Shown here: positions 9,301 to 15,735 of the stretch, piece after piece | Layout: every line of letters begins with the position of its first letter | Position numbering within the stretch: the stretch's first letter is position 1 | Assembly: GCA_016207645.1 (NCBI GenBank) | Contig: JACQPH010000111.1 | Coordinates: 1 to 36,743 of the forward strand | Length of the DNA stretch: 36,743 nt | Direction: 5' to 3' | DNA from: Elusimicrobiota bacterium | GTDB lineage: Bacteria; Elusimicrobiota; Elusimicrobia; Elusimicrobiales; UBA9959 | The notes under the pieces: model-generated | The model's database searches: none | What the model was told of the DNA's origin: nothing | What the model saw: only the letters and a program-made list of their open reading frames with translations | Translations under genes and position numbers: made by a program

Positions 9301-9546
9301 AACATCGCCGGGGACCTGGTGTTCAAGAAGACCTTCGGGGACCTCAACTCGCCGCGCGACGCCGGCAACAACGTGGACGGCAACGGCAGGTGCGTGGCCA
9401 ACCCGGCCCACGAGGCCTGCTGGCCCAAGGTGAACAGCTACGGCCGGACGGTGGCCCCCGGCGTCTACTTCGCGGTGATACGTTTCCAGGCCACCGACGG
9501 CACCAGGGATATCTGCCAGACGATAAAGAAGATACTGATACCGTAG
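6397..9546 (+). CDS. Large secreted protein with six FlgD-like repeats
   Basis: 1049 residues from the ATG at 6397, chosen because GAGG lies just upstream and it starts a clean signal peptide (MLKKLIFIFGALALPAANVSA). An in-frame ATG at 6310 would bury that signal behind 29 charged residues. Six copies of a FlgD/Ig-like unit end in W-D/N-G-x-D/K followed by G-x-x-V-x-x-G-x-Y. The Trp residues are at 283, 399, 518, 633, 754 and 866, a period near 115. The N-terminal ~190 residues are different and contain several Cys. The last ~110 residues (APNPYDG, then WVSLKMYNIAGDLVFKKTFGD, then APGVYFAVIRF) look like the FlgD/T9SS-type C-terminal domains of surface proteins. Probably an extracellular structural or adhesive protein, perhaps exported with the PorV-type protein downstream. 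Confidence 0.8.
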   Translation: MLKKLIFIFGALALPAANVSAQQLYVNSIDVRFVDGGNGYCSDVTGGSTSRSFITSGGNVWQNSSLIEFERPRTSYPGGCLGLCATLVCVSTAGYFGIDEMTFEVFKFGTGSNPLDPASTPPIKTIAMYNIGTCQSDGNVEYTIGTFCTSWDGSYNLNGLFGKTNGQFGFRTKVRTNQVSATAGNISIEQTSAFPGQNQIPIQVNVTNIHTVRSSPTVVGRITGVAAQPYNILYRLSKDATVSINIYDANTAGTLPTVRNLLIAAPRTGEGIPDGTMTNGDFWDGRDNTGNFVAGGNYIARIEAGSNDMWQPPTDLAFPATIQMSLDPLQITDVSVRPLGSSSTDMATISYMLTESATVYVNIYPPNTQINYLTGAASNAPLRRFIEVKDRRITASTFWDGRDEGGSPVCDGDYMYAIDAVMPSNSAFAPAGEVWTKLTKVGTVPVARGKALAFINPSSTVIGSTQQVAGLDPFYFRYTPLRDTFISLYIKKMDGVTVVSSVTENSMRFANFSNRETWNGKDNYGLYVASGAYLAELVSDDPFQCSTEKTSTTTAVIPVNMFRTVDVLSGSLMGGTSDLARVSFELSQPMYMKLRIYPVSSVVNPSVWPNVAGTPVYTVEGMRPGRFKVTEYWDGRDVNGRLVEDGRYPFTLVAYTTGTAQVMQSVDKTYGYVDVSRGKIIFTEFDVIPNIPTMFNSSDTIKLPPYEIDYALTRQSMVTLRILYGQEFANAGNVAALVTDNEVRDGDLLYKDFWDGKDESGNFVAAGSYDVQITAQDIDAQLASMATVQMTIDVDPLRIFDVSIVPLTLENFAVVSYQISEPMKVVTKIFKPGTALPDDTDDPPGGRLVKRIIGVRPSRTQISEYWDGTDLTLSKVPDGNYVFKIYASTFTDAINTIDGVLSAALCPGESCRVPDIVTANIPVTRGGTADLCGDFANETFFAPNPYDGTAGWFKIPFILNGWVSLKMYNIAGDLVFKKTFGDLNSPRDAGNNVDGNGRCVANPAHEACWPKVNSYGRTVAPGVYFAVIRFQATDGTRDICQTIKKILIP

Positions 9547-9550
9547 GGGA

Positions 9551-9741
9551 AAAGGCGGGAAAGGCGGGAAAGGCTAAAGGATGAAGGCTAAGGGCTAAAG
9601 GGCCGAGGGGATAGTATTAAAGTTTTTGGTTTTTGCGAGGGTAAATTTATGAAGAAGAGAAAAAACCTCAAGAGAAGGGCGCCGTGGCCGGCGCTTTTTG
9701 CCTCCGCCTTTATCCTTCATCTTTTAGCCTTTAGCCTTTCC
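9551..9741. repeat. Heptanucleotide-arm inverted repeat spanning a gene start (H1)
   Basis: The left arm (about 9551-9604) contains ggaaaggctaaaggatgaag and related 7-nt units. The right arm (9706-9741) runs gcctttatccttcat through tagcctttcc and is largely its reverse complement. The loop holds the ribosome-binding site and ATG of the gene at 9649. The right arm is inside that gene and encodes the hydrophobic core of its signal peptide. Confidence 0.75.
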
Positions 9742-10656
9742 GTGTACGCGGCCGACAACAAGGTGGGCACCGAGGGCGCGGCCTTCATGAAGATCCCGAC
9801 CGGCAGCCCCAGGGCGCAGGCCCTCGGCAACAGCGGGGTCTCGCTGATGGAGGGCGGCGAAGCCATGGGGATAAACCCGGCGGGCATAGCCTCCGCGCAG
9901 ATGCGCGAGCTTTCCTTCTCCCACCTCGGCTGGATCCAGGAATATTCCGGCCAGTACATGTCCTACGTGCATCCCATCGGGCAGTCCGTGGTGGCGGTGA
10001 ACTACGCCTATTACGGCATCAAGAACTTCGACGTGCGCGACACCGAGGGGAAGCCGCAGTACAGCACGGACGTCAGGGTGCGCAACAGCTACGCCACTTT
10101 CTCCATCGCCAAGGGCTTCTTCCTGGAAAAACTGCTGGTGGGCGCCAGCGCCAAGGAGGTGATGGAGGACAACTATACCAGGGAGTACAAGAACCTGGTC
10201 TTCGATTTCGGCGCCATCCTCAGGCTGGGCCGCAAGCTCTCCCTCGGCTGGTCCGCGGCCAATTCTTCCGGGAAGAAGAAACAGGTGGTGAAGGTGAACC
10301 GGCTGGGCGGGGCCTTCGCTTTCAACCCCTTCGTCACGCTGCTGCTGGAGCAGAAGACCTATTCGGACCGCAAGGCCAAACTGGCCGGCGGCCTGGAGCT
10401 GAGCCTGCCGGAGGAGCTGCTGCAGGTGGGCCGCGTGTCGCTGCGCGCCGGGTACGCGCCCGCGGACAATTACGGCAAGAACATGACCGATAAGACGCTG
10501 GACAGCCTGGGGATGAACGAATCCGCCGGCCTGTCCTTCGGCGTGGGGCTCTACAGCGCGCAGGCGCTGGGCTACGGCATGGGCCTGGACTATACCCTGG
10601 CGCCTTACGGCGCCCTGGGCAAGGCCAGCCAGCTGTCGGTGCGCCTGCAGTTCTAG
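9649..10656 (+). CDS. PorV/UPF0164-family outer-membrane protein
   Basis: 335 residues. The signal peptide (about 1-35, ending SVYA) is followed by VGTEGAAFMKIPTGSPRAQALGNSG and a GEAMGINPAGIASAQ segment, the typical N-terminus of PorV/PorQ-type barrels. The rest is a beta-barrel pattern with a C-terminal strand ending in phenylalanine (LSVRLQF), as expected for outer-membrane insertion. The ATG at 9649 has GAGG 9-12 nt upstream. Residues 20-31 (AFILHLLAFSLS), the core of the signal peptide, are encoded by the right arm of repeat H1. It follows the FlgD-repeat gene and directly precedes the first pilin, so it could serve export of the former. The stop is 3 nt from the start of that pilin gene. 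Confidence 0.8.
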   Translation: MKKRKNLKRRAPWPALFASAFILHLLAFSLSVYAADNKVGTEGAAFMKIPTGSPRAQALGNSGVSLMEGGEAMGINPAGIASAQMRELSFSHLGWIQEYSGQYMSYVHPIGQSVVAVNYAYYGIKNFDVRDTEGKPQYSTDVRVRNSYATFSIAKGFFLEKLLVGASAKEVMEDNYTREYKNLVFDFGAILRLGRKLSLGWSAANSSGKKKQVVKVNRLGGAFAFNPFVTLLLEQKTYSDRKAKLAGGLELSLPEELLQVGRVSLRAGYAPADNYGKNMTDKTLDSLGMNESAGLSFGVGLYSAQALGYGMGLDYTLAPYGALGKASQLSVRLQF

Positions 10657-10659
10657 GCT

Positions 10660-10827
10660 ATGAGCATGAAGCGCAAGGGCCAGACCACGATAGAGTACCT
10701 GCTGGTCACTATTTCGCTGCTGTTCGTTTTCGTGATCATGTACAAGTCGCTGCAGTACGCGCTGGCGAACCAGTTCAAGCGCGGCGGCCTGGTGATAATA
10801 AAGATGTACAAGGTGGACCCCTGGTAA
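10660..10827 (+). CDS. flp: Small Flp-type prepilin (55 aa)
   Basis: A short leader (MSMKRKG) is followed by QTTIEYLLVTISLLFVFVIM, which is the Flp prepilin signature: cleavage after Gly, Glu at +5, Tyr at +6, then a hydrophobic helix. The mature part would be about 48 residues. It begins 4 nt after the stop of the PorV-family gene, so it is probably co-transcribed with it. Its C-terminus (GGLVIIKMYKVDPW) differs from the next pilin, so it is probably a minor pilin. A second in-frame ATG lies two codons downstream at 10666. Confidence 0.8.
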   Translation: MSMKRKGQTTIEYLLVTISLLFVFVIMYKSLQYALANQFKRGGLVIIKMYKVDPW

Positions 10828-10857
10828 GATCTTAAATCGCGGATGGAGGAAAGTAAA

Positions 10858-11049
10858 ATGAATAAGTTGTTCAAGAACAGGAAAGGCCAGAACACCGTTG
10901 AATACCTGCTGATGCTCGCGGTGGTCGTGGGCGTGGTGCTCATAGCCGGCGTGGCGCTGAAGAAATATATGCCCACGCTCTTCTCCAGCATACAGGGCAT
11001 GATCAACGGCGCGGCCAGCACCCTGGGCGCTTCCGGCGGTAATAACTAG
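10858..11049 (+). CDS. flp: Flp major pilin candidate (63 aa)
   Basis: MNKLFKNRKG is followed by QNTVEYLLMLAVVVGVVLIA, the exact Flp pattern with Gly at the cleavage site, Glu +5 and Tyr +6. A flexible Gly/Ser/Asn C-terminus (STLGASGGNN) is typical of major Flp pilins. The start at 10858 is preferred over the in-frame ATG at 10843 because GGAGG (10845-10849) is then correctly spaced. Maturation needs a TadV/CpaA-type prepilin peptidase, which is not in the window. A GC-rich hairpin follows the gene, which may stabilise its mRNA and raise its level over downstream genes. Confidence 0.88.
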   Translation: MNKLFKNRKGQNTVEYLLMLAVVVGVVLIAGVALKKYMPTLFSSIQGMINGAASTLGASGGNN

Positions 11050-11060
11050 AAACCGGATTT

Positions 11061-11095
11061 GCCCGCCCCCGGCGCTTTCCGCGCCGGGGCGGGGC
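11061..11095 (+). terminator. GC hairpin after the pilin gene (attenuator or mRNA stabiliser)
   Basis: ccccggcgc (11067-11075) and gcgccgggg (11081-11089) pair perfectly around loop tttcc, with further G-C pairing outside. There is no T-tract, so full termination is unlikely. A hairpin here is common between a highly expressed pilin and lower-level assembly genes. Confidence 0.6.
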
Positions 11096-11143
11096 GGATA
11101 GCGGTTCTCCCCGGGTGATATTCCCGGAGAAAGTTGCGTCTTT

Positions 11144-11662
11144 ATGAGCGTGAAACGGTATCTTGCCGGGCCGCGGGCCGCCGCGGTGTCGCTGAAGCGC
11201 CGCCTTAAAAGGGCGGGGCAGGTGACTATCGAGCTGCTGCTGGTGCTGCCGGTGTTCATGCTGCTGCTGTTCTTTATAATGGAGATGGGGAACATGGGCT
11301 TCCAGACCATCCTGGCGCATCACTGCGCTTACGAGCTGGCCCGCATAGGGTCGCTGGTCGCCGGGCCCACGGGCGCGGGCTCCGGCGGCGGGCAGGCGAT
11401 GGCGAACATGAAGATGAAGAACGTGCTGGGCCAGATGTTCCCGTCCTCTCCCAATATCAGCGTGAACGGCGTGCTGGTGCCTACGCTGAAGGACCCGCAG
11501 TCCGGCCAGACCGGGGAGGACCTGCTGGTGACGCTCAACTACGAGGCCAAGCTCATCTTCCCGGGCTCCAGCCAGTTCCTTTCGGACCCGCCGAAGGGGA
11601 AGCGCATCAAGAAGATAATCGTGAAGGTGCGCATGCCGGTGGAGAAGCCGTACTTCCAGTAG
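11144..11662 (+). CDS. tadE: TadE-like pseudopilin
   Basis: 172 residues. A basic leader of 25 residues ending RLKRAG is followed by QVTIELLLVLPVFMLLLFFI, the TadE/TadF pseudopilin pattern with prepilin-type cleavage after Gly25 and Glu at +5. The long mature domain (about 145 residues) has one N-terminal membrane helix and a periplasmic part. It lies between the pilins and cpaB, the usual place for such genes in Tad loci. The ATG at 11144 is 94 nt beyond the preceding stop, past the hairpin. Confidence 0.8.
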   Translation: MSVKRYLAGPRAAAVSLKRRLKRAGQVTIELLLVLPVFMLLLFFIMEMGNMGFQTILAHHCAYELARIGSLVAGPTGAGSGGGQAMANMKMKNVLGQMFPSSPNISVNGVLVPTLKDPQSGQTGEDLLVTLNYEAKLIFPGSSQFLSDPPKGKRIKKIIVKVRMPVEKPYFQ

Positions 11663-11671
11663 CACATAGAG

Positions 11672-11700
11672 TTAACACGGATTTAACGGGAAGTTAATAA
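11672..11700 (+). promoter_or_regulatory. Promoter candidate before cpaB
   Basis: TTAACA (11672-11677) and TAATAA (11695-11700) are separated by 17 bp, 20 nt before the start at 11721. The same stretch contains ttaac three times at about 11-bp steps (gttaacacgga, tttaacgggaa, gttaataattt), so one helical face repeats the sequence. This could equally be an operator. Confidence 0.5.
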
Positions 11701-11720
11701 TTTAGTTGGAGAATATACTT

Positions 11721-12476
11721 ATGGAAAAGAAAGGCATGCTTGTCCCCGTGCTGCTGGCCCTGGCCGCGGCCGGCATTTACTGGTGGGTGCTCACCTCCAA
11801 GGAGCGCTCCCTGGCCGCCCAGAACGAGCGCGCCACGGTGCTGGTGGCCCGGTTCGACCTGCCCGCCCGCACGATCATGAACGTGGACGTCGTCGAGACC
11901 AGGGAGATCCCGCGCATGTACCTGGAGCAGGACGCCTACGAGGTCAAGACCCAGTCCGACATCAAGCTGGTCAGCAACCTGGTCACCATGATCCGCATCC
12001 CCAAGGGCAACCAGATAACGAATTCGGCCCTGGTGTCCCTCAGCCCCGAGGCCGGCCTCAGCGTGAAGGTGCCGCCCGGCTACCGCGGCTGCGTGCTGCC
12101 GCTCGAGAGCGACCTGCTGCGGCTGATAAAGCCCGGCGACCGCGTGGACATCCTGGTCAGCTTCGACGCCGTGATGGGCGACAACCGCAAGGAGAAAGTG
12201 ACCGCCACTATTTTGCAGAACGTGCTCGTGCTGGGCGTGGGCTCGAACCTCGGCCAGGGCCTTTCCGGCTCGCAGGCCAAGGCCAAGGCCGCGGCCGAGG
12301 CCGCCGACCAGGCCTTCTCGGAGAAGGCGGCGCTCAGCCTGGCGCTCAATCCCAACGAGGCGCAGTACCTGGCCCTGTCCATCAAGCAGGGCAACGTGGA
12401 CGTGATAGTGCGCGGCCTGGGCGACGTGGAGCTGCACCCGATGGCGATAGCTTCGTTCAAGCAGCTTATAAAGTAG
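11721..12476 (+). CDS. cpaB: Flp pilus assembly protein CpaB/RcpC
   Basis: 251 residues from the ATG at 11721 (GGAG 9 nt upstream). A TTG at 11706 is in frame but overlaps that ribosome-binding site. One N-terminal membrane helix (MLVPVLLALAAAGIYWWVL) is followed by a SAF-type domain beginning ATVLVARFDLPARTIMNVDVVETREIP. A RcpC-like part follows, with LIKPGDRVDILVSF and VTATILQNVLVLGVG. CpaB is a periplasmic inner-membrane protein that works with the secretin. Immediately after the stop is a lone heptanucleotide repeat arm (12475-12507). Confidence 0.9.
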   Translation: MEKKGMLVPVLLALAAAGIYWWVLTSKERSLAAQNERATVLVARFDLPARTIMNVDVVETREIPRMYLEQDAYEVKTQSDIKLVSNLVTMIRIPKGNQITNSALVSLSPEAGLSVKVPPGYRGCVLPLESDLLRLIKPGDRVDILVSFDAVMGDNRKEKVTATILQNVLVLGVGSNLGQGLSGSQAKAKAAAEAADQAFSEKAALSLALNPNEAQYLALSIKQGNVDVIVRGLGDVELHPMAIASFKQLIK

Positions 12477-12507
12477 GGTAGAGGGGATTGGGTAGAGGGT
12501 AGAGAGG
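12475..12507 (+). repeat. Single heptanucleotide repeat arm (H6)
   Basis: The stretch agggtagaggggattggg, then tagagggtagagagg, is built from GGGTAGA-like units and closely matches the left arm of the repeat at 29661-29693. No complementary right arm is visible before or within the secretin gene, so this copy looks degenerate or half lost. It begins within the cpaB stop codon region. Confidence 0.6.
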
Positions 12508-12551
12508 CGGAGTTTTAAGCCCGGCCCCCGGTTTACATTAAGGATATACCT

Positions 12552-13274
12552 ATGAAAAAACTGATTTTCGCTTTGACCGCGCTGGCCCTGCCCGCCCTCG
12601 CGGGCGCCGAGGCCACGCAGATGGTGGCCGTCAGCGCCGACATAGTGGAGATAAGCGGCTCCATCCAGAAGACGCGCGGCTTTTCCTGGAACCAGTTCTT
12701 CGACTTCAGCGAGAAATCGATCCCCGGGATAATAACGCTGGGCGATTTCGAGCGGAAGACGCAGCTGACGGCCTCGCTGAAGCTGCTGGAGACGGAGGGC
12801 AAGGCGCAGATCCTGTCCAACCCCAAGGTCATCACCAAGAGCGGCACCCAGGCCAACTTCACCGTGGGCGGCGAGATACCGGTGCCCTACTCCAACAACC
12901 AGGGCGTCGGCGCCGAGTTCAAGAAGTTCGGCGTGATCCTGGTGGTGCTGCCCGTGGTCCTGGCCGAGAAGAAGGACACCGTGGACGTGCAGATCCAGCT
13001 CGAGGTCTCCAACCCCGACTACTCCAAGCCGGTGGTCACTTCCGGCACCACCATCCCCTCGATGGTGACCCGCCAGATCCAGACCGAGGTGGAGCTGAAG
13101 AGCGGGGAAACGCTCGTCATCGGCGGCCTGAAGCAGAGCAAGCGCAACGTGTCCAAGAACCGCGTGCCGATCCTGGGCAGCCTGCCGCTGATAGGCGCCC
13201 TGTTCAGCTCCACCGACGTGGTGGAGGAGCAGAGCTCGCTGTTTTTATTCGTGACTTTTGACATTATCAAGTAA
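12552..13274 (+). CDS. cpaC: Minimal Tad secretin (CpaC/RcpA-like, secretin domain only)
   Basis: 240 residues. The signal peptide (MKKLIFALTALALPALAGAEA) is followed almost at once by the secretin core. Diagnostic parts are LETEGKAQILSNPKVITKSG, then FTVGGEIPVPYSN, then ELKSGETLVIGGLKQ and the C-terminal VPILGSLPLIGALFSSTD. Typical CpaC/RcpA proteins exceed 400 residues because they carry BON/N-type periplasmic domains before the core, and these are missing here. The start has AAGGA about 9 nt upstream. It should form the outer-membrane channel of the pilus, but the missing N-domains imply that another periplasmic protein, perhaps CpaB or the TadB extension, bridges to the inner membrane. 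Confidence 0.85.
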   Translation: MKKLIFALTALALPALAGAEATQMVAVSADIVEISGSIQKTRGFSWNQFFDFSEKSIPGIITLGDFERKTQLTASLKLLETEGKAQILSNPKVITKSGTQANFTVGGEIPVPYSNNQGVGAEFKKFGVILVVLPVVLAEKKDTVDVQIQLEVSNPDYSKPVVTSGTTIPSMVTRQIQTEVELKSGETLVIGGLKQSKRNVSKNRVPILGSLPLIGALFSSTDVVEEQSSLFLFVTFDIIK

Positions 13275-13278
13275 CGGC

Positions 13279-13353
13279 AGTGCGGGCGTGCTAGCGTTTG
13301 AAGAAATCCCTCTTGAGCCCGCACTCTAGCGCACGATAACGCTCGCACGCTTA
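13279..13353. repeat. Imperfect inverted repeat in the secretin/ATPase gap
   Basis: agtgcgggc (13279-13287) is the reverse complement of gcccgcact (13317-13325). A second pair, cgtgctagcg (from 13287) and cgctcgcacg (from 13341), matches at 9 of 10 positions. The arms nearly fill the 82-nt gap and end just before the ATG at 13357. The sequence is unrelated to the other repeats, but the placement (left arm after a stop, right arm before a start) is the same. Confidence 0.55.
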
Positions 13354-13356
13354 TAT

Positions 13357-15567
13357 ATGGAAGAACAGAATCTCGCTCCCCGCGTCATCACCTTCTCGGG
13401 CCCCAAAGAGGGCGTGGGCAAGACCTCCGTCGTGATGAACCTGGCCCTGGCCTGGGCCAATTACCAGAAGCGCAACGTGCTGGTGCTGCCGCTGGACCCG
13501 ATGTGCCGCGCGGAGCACGCGCAGCTGCTGGGCCTCAACCCGCCTTCGATGGCGGAGATCATCCAGCAGCTGGGCCGGGAATCCGTCGGCGCGCTGGGCG
13601 CCCTGCTTAAAGGCAAGATCCCGATATCGCAATGGGGGGTAGGCGTGCTGCCGCTCTCCAAGCGCCGCTCGGACGTGGCCAAGATGTCGCCCGATATTAT
13701 CCTGCCGCTGCTGTCGCGGCTCTCCCAGAACTTCGACATCTTCATCGACGTGGACCCCTATTTCCCCATGCAGGTCTTCGCCTTCGACATCTCCGACCTG
13801 GTGTTCTGGGTCTCCAACTCCAACGTCTCCTCGCTCAACGCCACGGCGGGCATTTTCCGGGAGATCAACGAGTTGCATTTCCCGATGAGCAAGTTCGAAG
13901 TGGTGGCGAACCTTTTCGACATGCCCGGCGCGGTGGGGCCGAAGGAAGTGGAGAAGTTCTACAAGCAGATGGGCAAGGATATCCTGGCCTTCATGCCCTG
14001 GGAGGACGCCCTCCCCGCCTACGCCAACCAGAACAAGATCCTGATCACCGAGCAGCCGAATACCCAGTGGGTGCGCATCCTGCGCGTGCTGCTGGGCCGC
14101 CTGGCGGAGCTCAAGCCCGCCGAGAAGCTGTGGGCTTCCAATATCACCACCGCTGAATTCTCCGGCGGGTCGGACATGCTCTGGCGCCAGACCGAGAAGG
14201 ACGCGCCCGCGGCGGCGCCCACCCCGCAGGCGCAGGCCCAGGCCGCCGCGCGCGTGGACGTGCCTCCTTTCTGGGAAGAGCTCAAGATGAAGGTGCACCG
14301 CAACGTGGTCACCGCGCTGGAGACGGAGCGCATAAAGCCCTCCGACGATCCCTCCCAGAACACCGAGATCCGCAAGCGGGTGGACGGCATCATAAACGGC
14401 CTGCTGCAGAAGGAGACCGCCACCCCGCTGACCCGCGAGCAGCGCGTCAAGTTCATCAACGAGCTGCTCGACGAGATCCTGGGCCTGGGCCCGCTGGAAG
14501 AGCTGTTGCGCGACCCGAGCGTGACCGAGATCATGGTCAACGCCTTCGACAAGGTGTACATAGAAAAATCCGGCAAGCTCATCCTGACCAAGTACAAGTT
14601 CCGCAACGACGAGCAGATCATGCAGGTCATGAAGCGCATCGTGGCCCCGCTGGGCCGGCGCATAGACGAATCCGTGCCGCTGGTGGACGCCCGCCTGAAG
14701 GACGGCTCGCGCGTGAACGGCATCATCCCGCCGCTGGCCGTATCAGGTCCGACCCTGACGATCCGCCGGTTCTCCGCTAAGCCGTTCACCGACGCGGAAC
14801 TCATAAAGAAAGGATCTATTTCGCAGACCGGGGTGGACTTCCTGAAGGCCTGCGTCAAGCTGCGCAAGGACATCATCATCTCCGGCGGCACCGGCACCGG
14901 CAAAACCACTTTTTTGAACATGCTGTCCAGCTACATCCCCGAGGACGAGCGCATCGTGACCGTGGAGGACACCGCCGAGCTCAGGCTGCAGCAGGACCAC
15001 TGGGTGCGCCTGGAGTCCCGCCCGCCGAACATCGAAGGCAAGGGCGAGGTCAGCATCCGCGACCTGGTCAAGAACTGCCTTCGTATGCGCCCCGACCGCA
15101 TAGTCGTGGGCGAGGTCCGCTCTTCCGAGGCCCTGGACATGCTGCAGGCCATGAACACGGGCCACGAGGGCTCGCTGGCCACCATCCACGCCAATACCCC
15201 GCGCGACGCGCTGACCCGCATGGAGGCCATGTGCCTGATGGCGGGCGCCGACCTGCCGATCTGGGCCCTGCGCGAGATGATCGCTTCCGCCGTGCACATG
15301 ATCGTGCAGCTGACCCGCTTCTCCGACGGCACCCGCAAGATCACGGCCATCACCGAGATCACCGGCCGCGAGGAGAACCAGATCACCATCCACGATATTT
15401 TCAAATACCACCAGACCGGCATGGACGAGAACGGCAGGGTGGTGGGCTACTTCACCGCCACCGGCGACCCGCCCAAGTTCTACAAGGATTTCGCCACCCA
15501 CGGCCTGCAGATCCCGGTGGAGCTGTTCTGGACCGAGGAGCAGAAACGGGCCCGGGCCGGACGTTAA
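13357..15567 (+). CDS. tadA: TadZ-TadA (CpaE-CpaF) fusion ATPase
   Basis: 736 residues in one uninterrupted frame. Residues 1 to about 270 are a ParA/MinD-type ATPase with a deviant Walker A ([10 protein letters not shown], 15-24) and [12 protein letters not shown], as in TadZ/CpaE, but without the N-terminal receiver-like domain of many CpaE proteins. A Pro/Ala/Gln linker (about 281-300) leads to a full TadA/CpaF secretion ATPase. That part has [19 protein letters not shown], a Walker [10 protein letters not shown] (510-518), the Asp box [11 protein letters not shown], a Walker B with DRIVVGEVR, and the His box GSLATIHAN. TadZ normally recruits TadA to the assembly site, and here the two are covalently joined. 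The last stop precedes a family A repeat. Confidence 0.92.
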   Translation: MEEQNLAPRVITFSGPKEGVGKTSVVMNLALAWANYQKRNVLVLPLDPMCRAEHAQLLGLNPPSMAEIIQQLGRESVGALGALLKGKIPISQWGVGVLPLSKRRSDVAKMSPDIILPLLSRLSQNFDIFIDVDPYFPMQVFAFDISDLVFWVSNSNVSSLNATAGIFREINELHFPMSKFEVVANLFDMPGAVGPKEVEKFYKQMGKDILAFMPWEDALPAYANQNKILITEQPNTQWVRILRVLLGRLAELKPAEKLWASNITTAEFSGGSDMLWRQTEKDAPAAAPTPQAQAQAAARVDVPPFWEELKMKVHRNVVTALETERIKPSDDPSQNTEIRKRVDGIINGLLQKETATPLTREQRVKFINELLDEILGLGPLEELLRDPSVTEIMVNAFDKVYIEKSGKLILTKYKFRNDEQIMQVMKRIVAPLGRRIDESVPLVDARLKDGSRVNGIIPPLAVSGPTLTIRRFSAKPFTDAELIKKGSISQTGVDFLKACVKLRKDIIISGGTGTGKTTFLNMLSSYIPEDERIVTVEDTAELRLQQDHWVRLESRPPNIEGKGEVSIRDLVKNCLRMRPDRIVVGEVRSSEALDMLQAMNTGHEGSLATIHANTPRDALTRMEAMCLMAGADLPIWALREMIASAVHMIVQLTRFSDGTRKITAITEITGREENQITIHDIFKYHQTGMDENGRVVGYFTATGDPPKFYKDFATHGLQIPVELFWTEEQKRARAGR

Positions 15568-15585
15568 GGAGGCATGAGGCCTGGA

Positions 15586-15706
15586 GGGATGGACGGGATT
15601 TTGTTTCGCGAACCCCTTGCGGAAGGGGGGGCCCCGCCAGGCGGGGGGAAACCGACGCAAGGGTTTCCATCTTCCGGGGTTCGCGGGACAAAATTCCGCC
15701 CATCCC
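15586..15706. repeat. Complete ~120-bp nested palindromic repeat (family A, copy 3)
   Basis: The inner part is nearly identical to 4320-4398. The outer arms gggatggacgggattttg (15586-15603) and caaaattccgcccatccc (15689-15706) pair over 16 of 18 positions plus one G-T. Compared with copy 2, positions 4, 5 and 13 of the stem have changed on both strands together, which keeps the pairing. It fills most of the gap between the fusion ATPase and tadB. Confidence 0.9.
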
Positions 15707-15735
15707 GAACCCTTGGAGTGACACAGCAGGATATT

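Noticed and set aside
8028-9584. 518-codon + strand frame inside the FlgD-repeat gene
   Set aside because: It lies in another frame of a gene with six clear repeats and gives an Arg/His/Gly-rich product without structure.
13357-15567. Two genes with a missed stop between TadZ and TadA parts
   Set aside because: The frame is open and in register through a typical Pro/Ala/Gln linker, with no internal ribosome-binding site and ATG at the junction that I could find.
15574-15735. N-terminal extension of tadB from the ATG at 15574
   Set aside because: It would translate the family A palindromic repeat and bury a clean signal peptide that starts at 15736.
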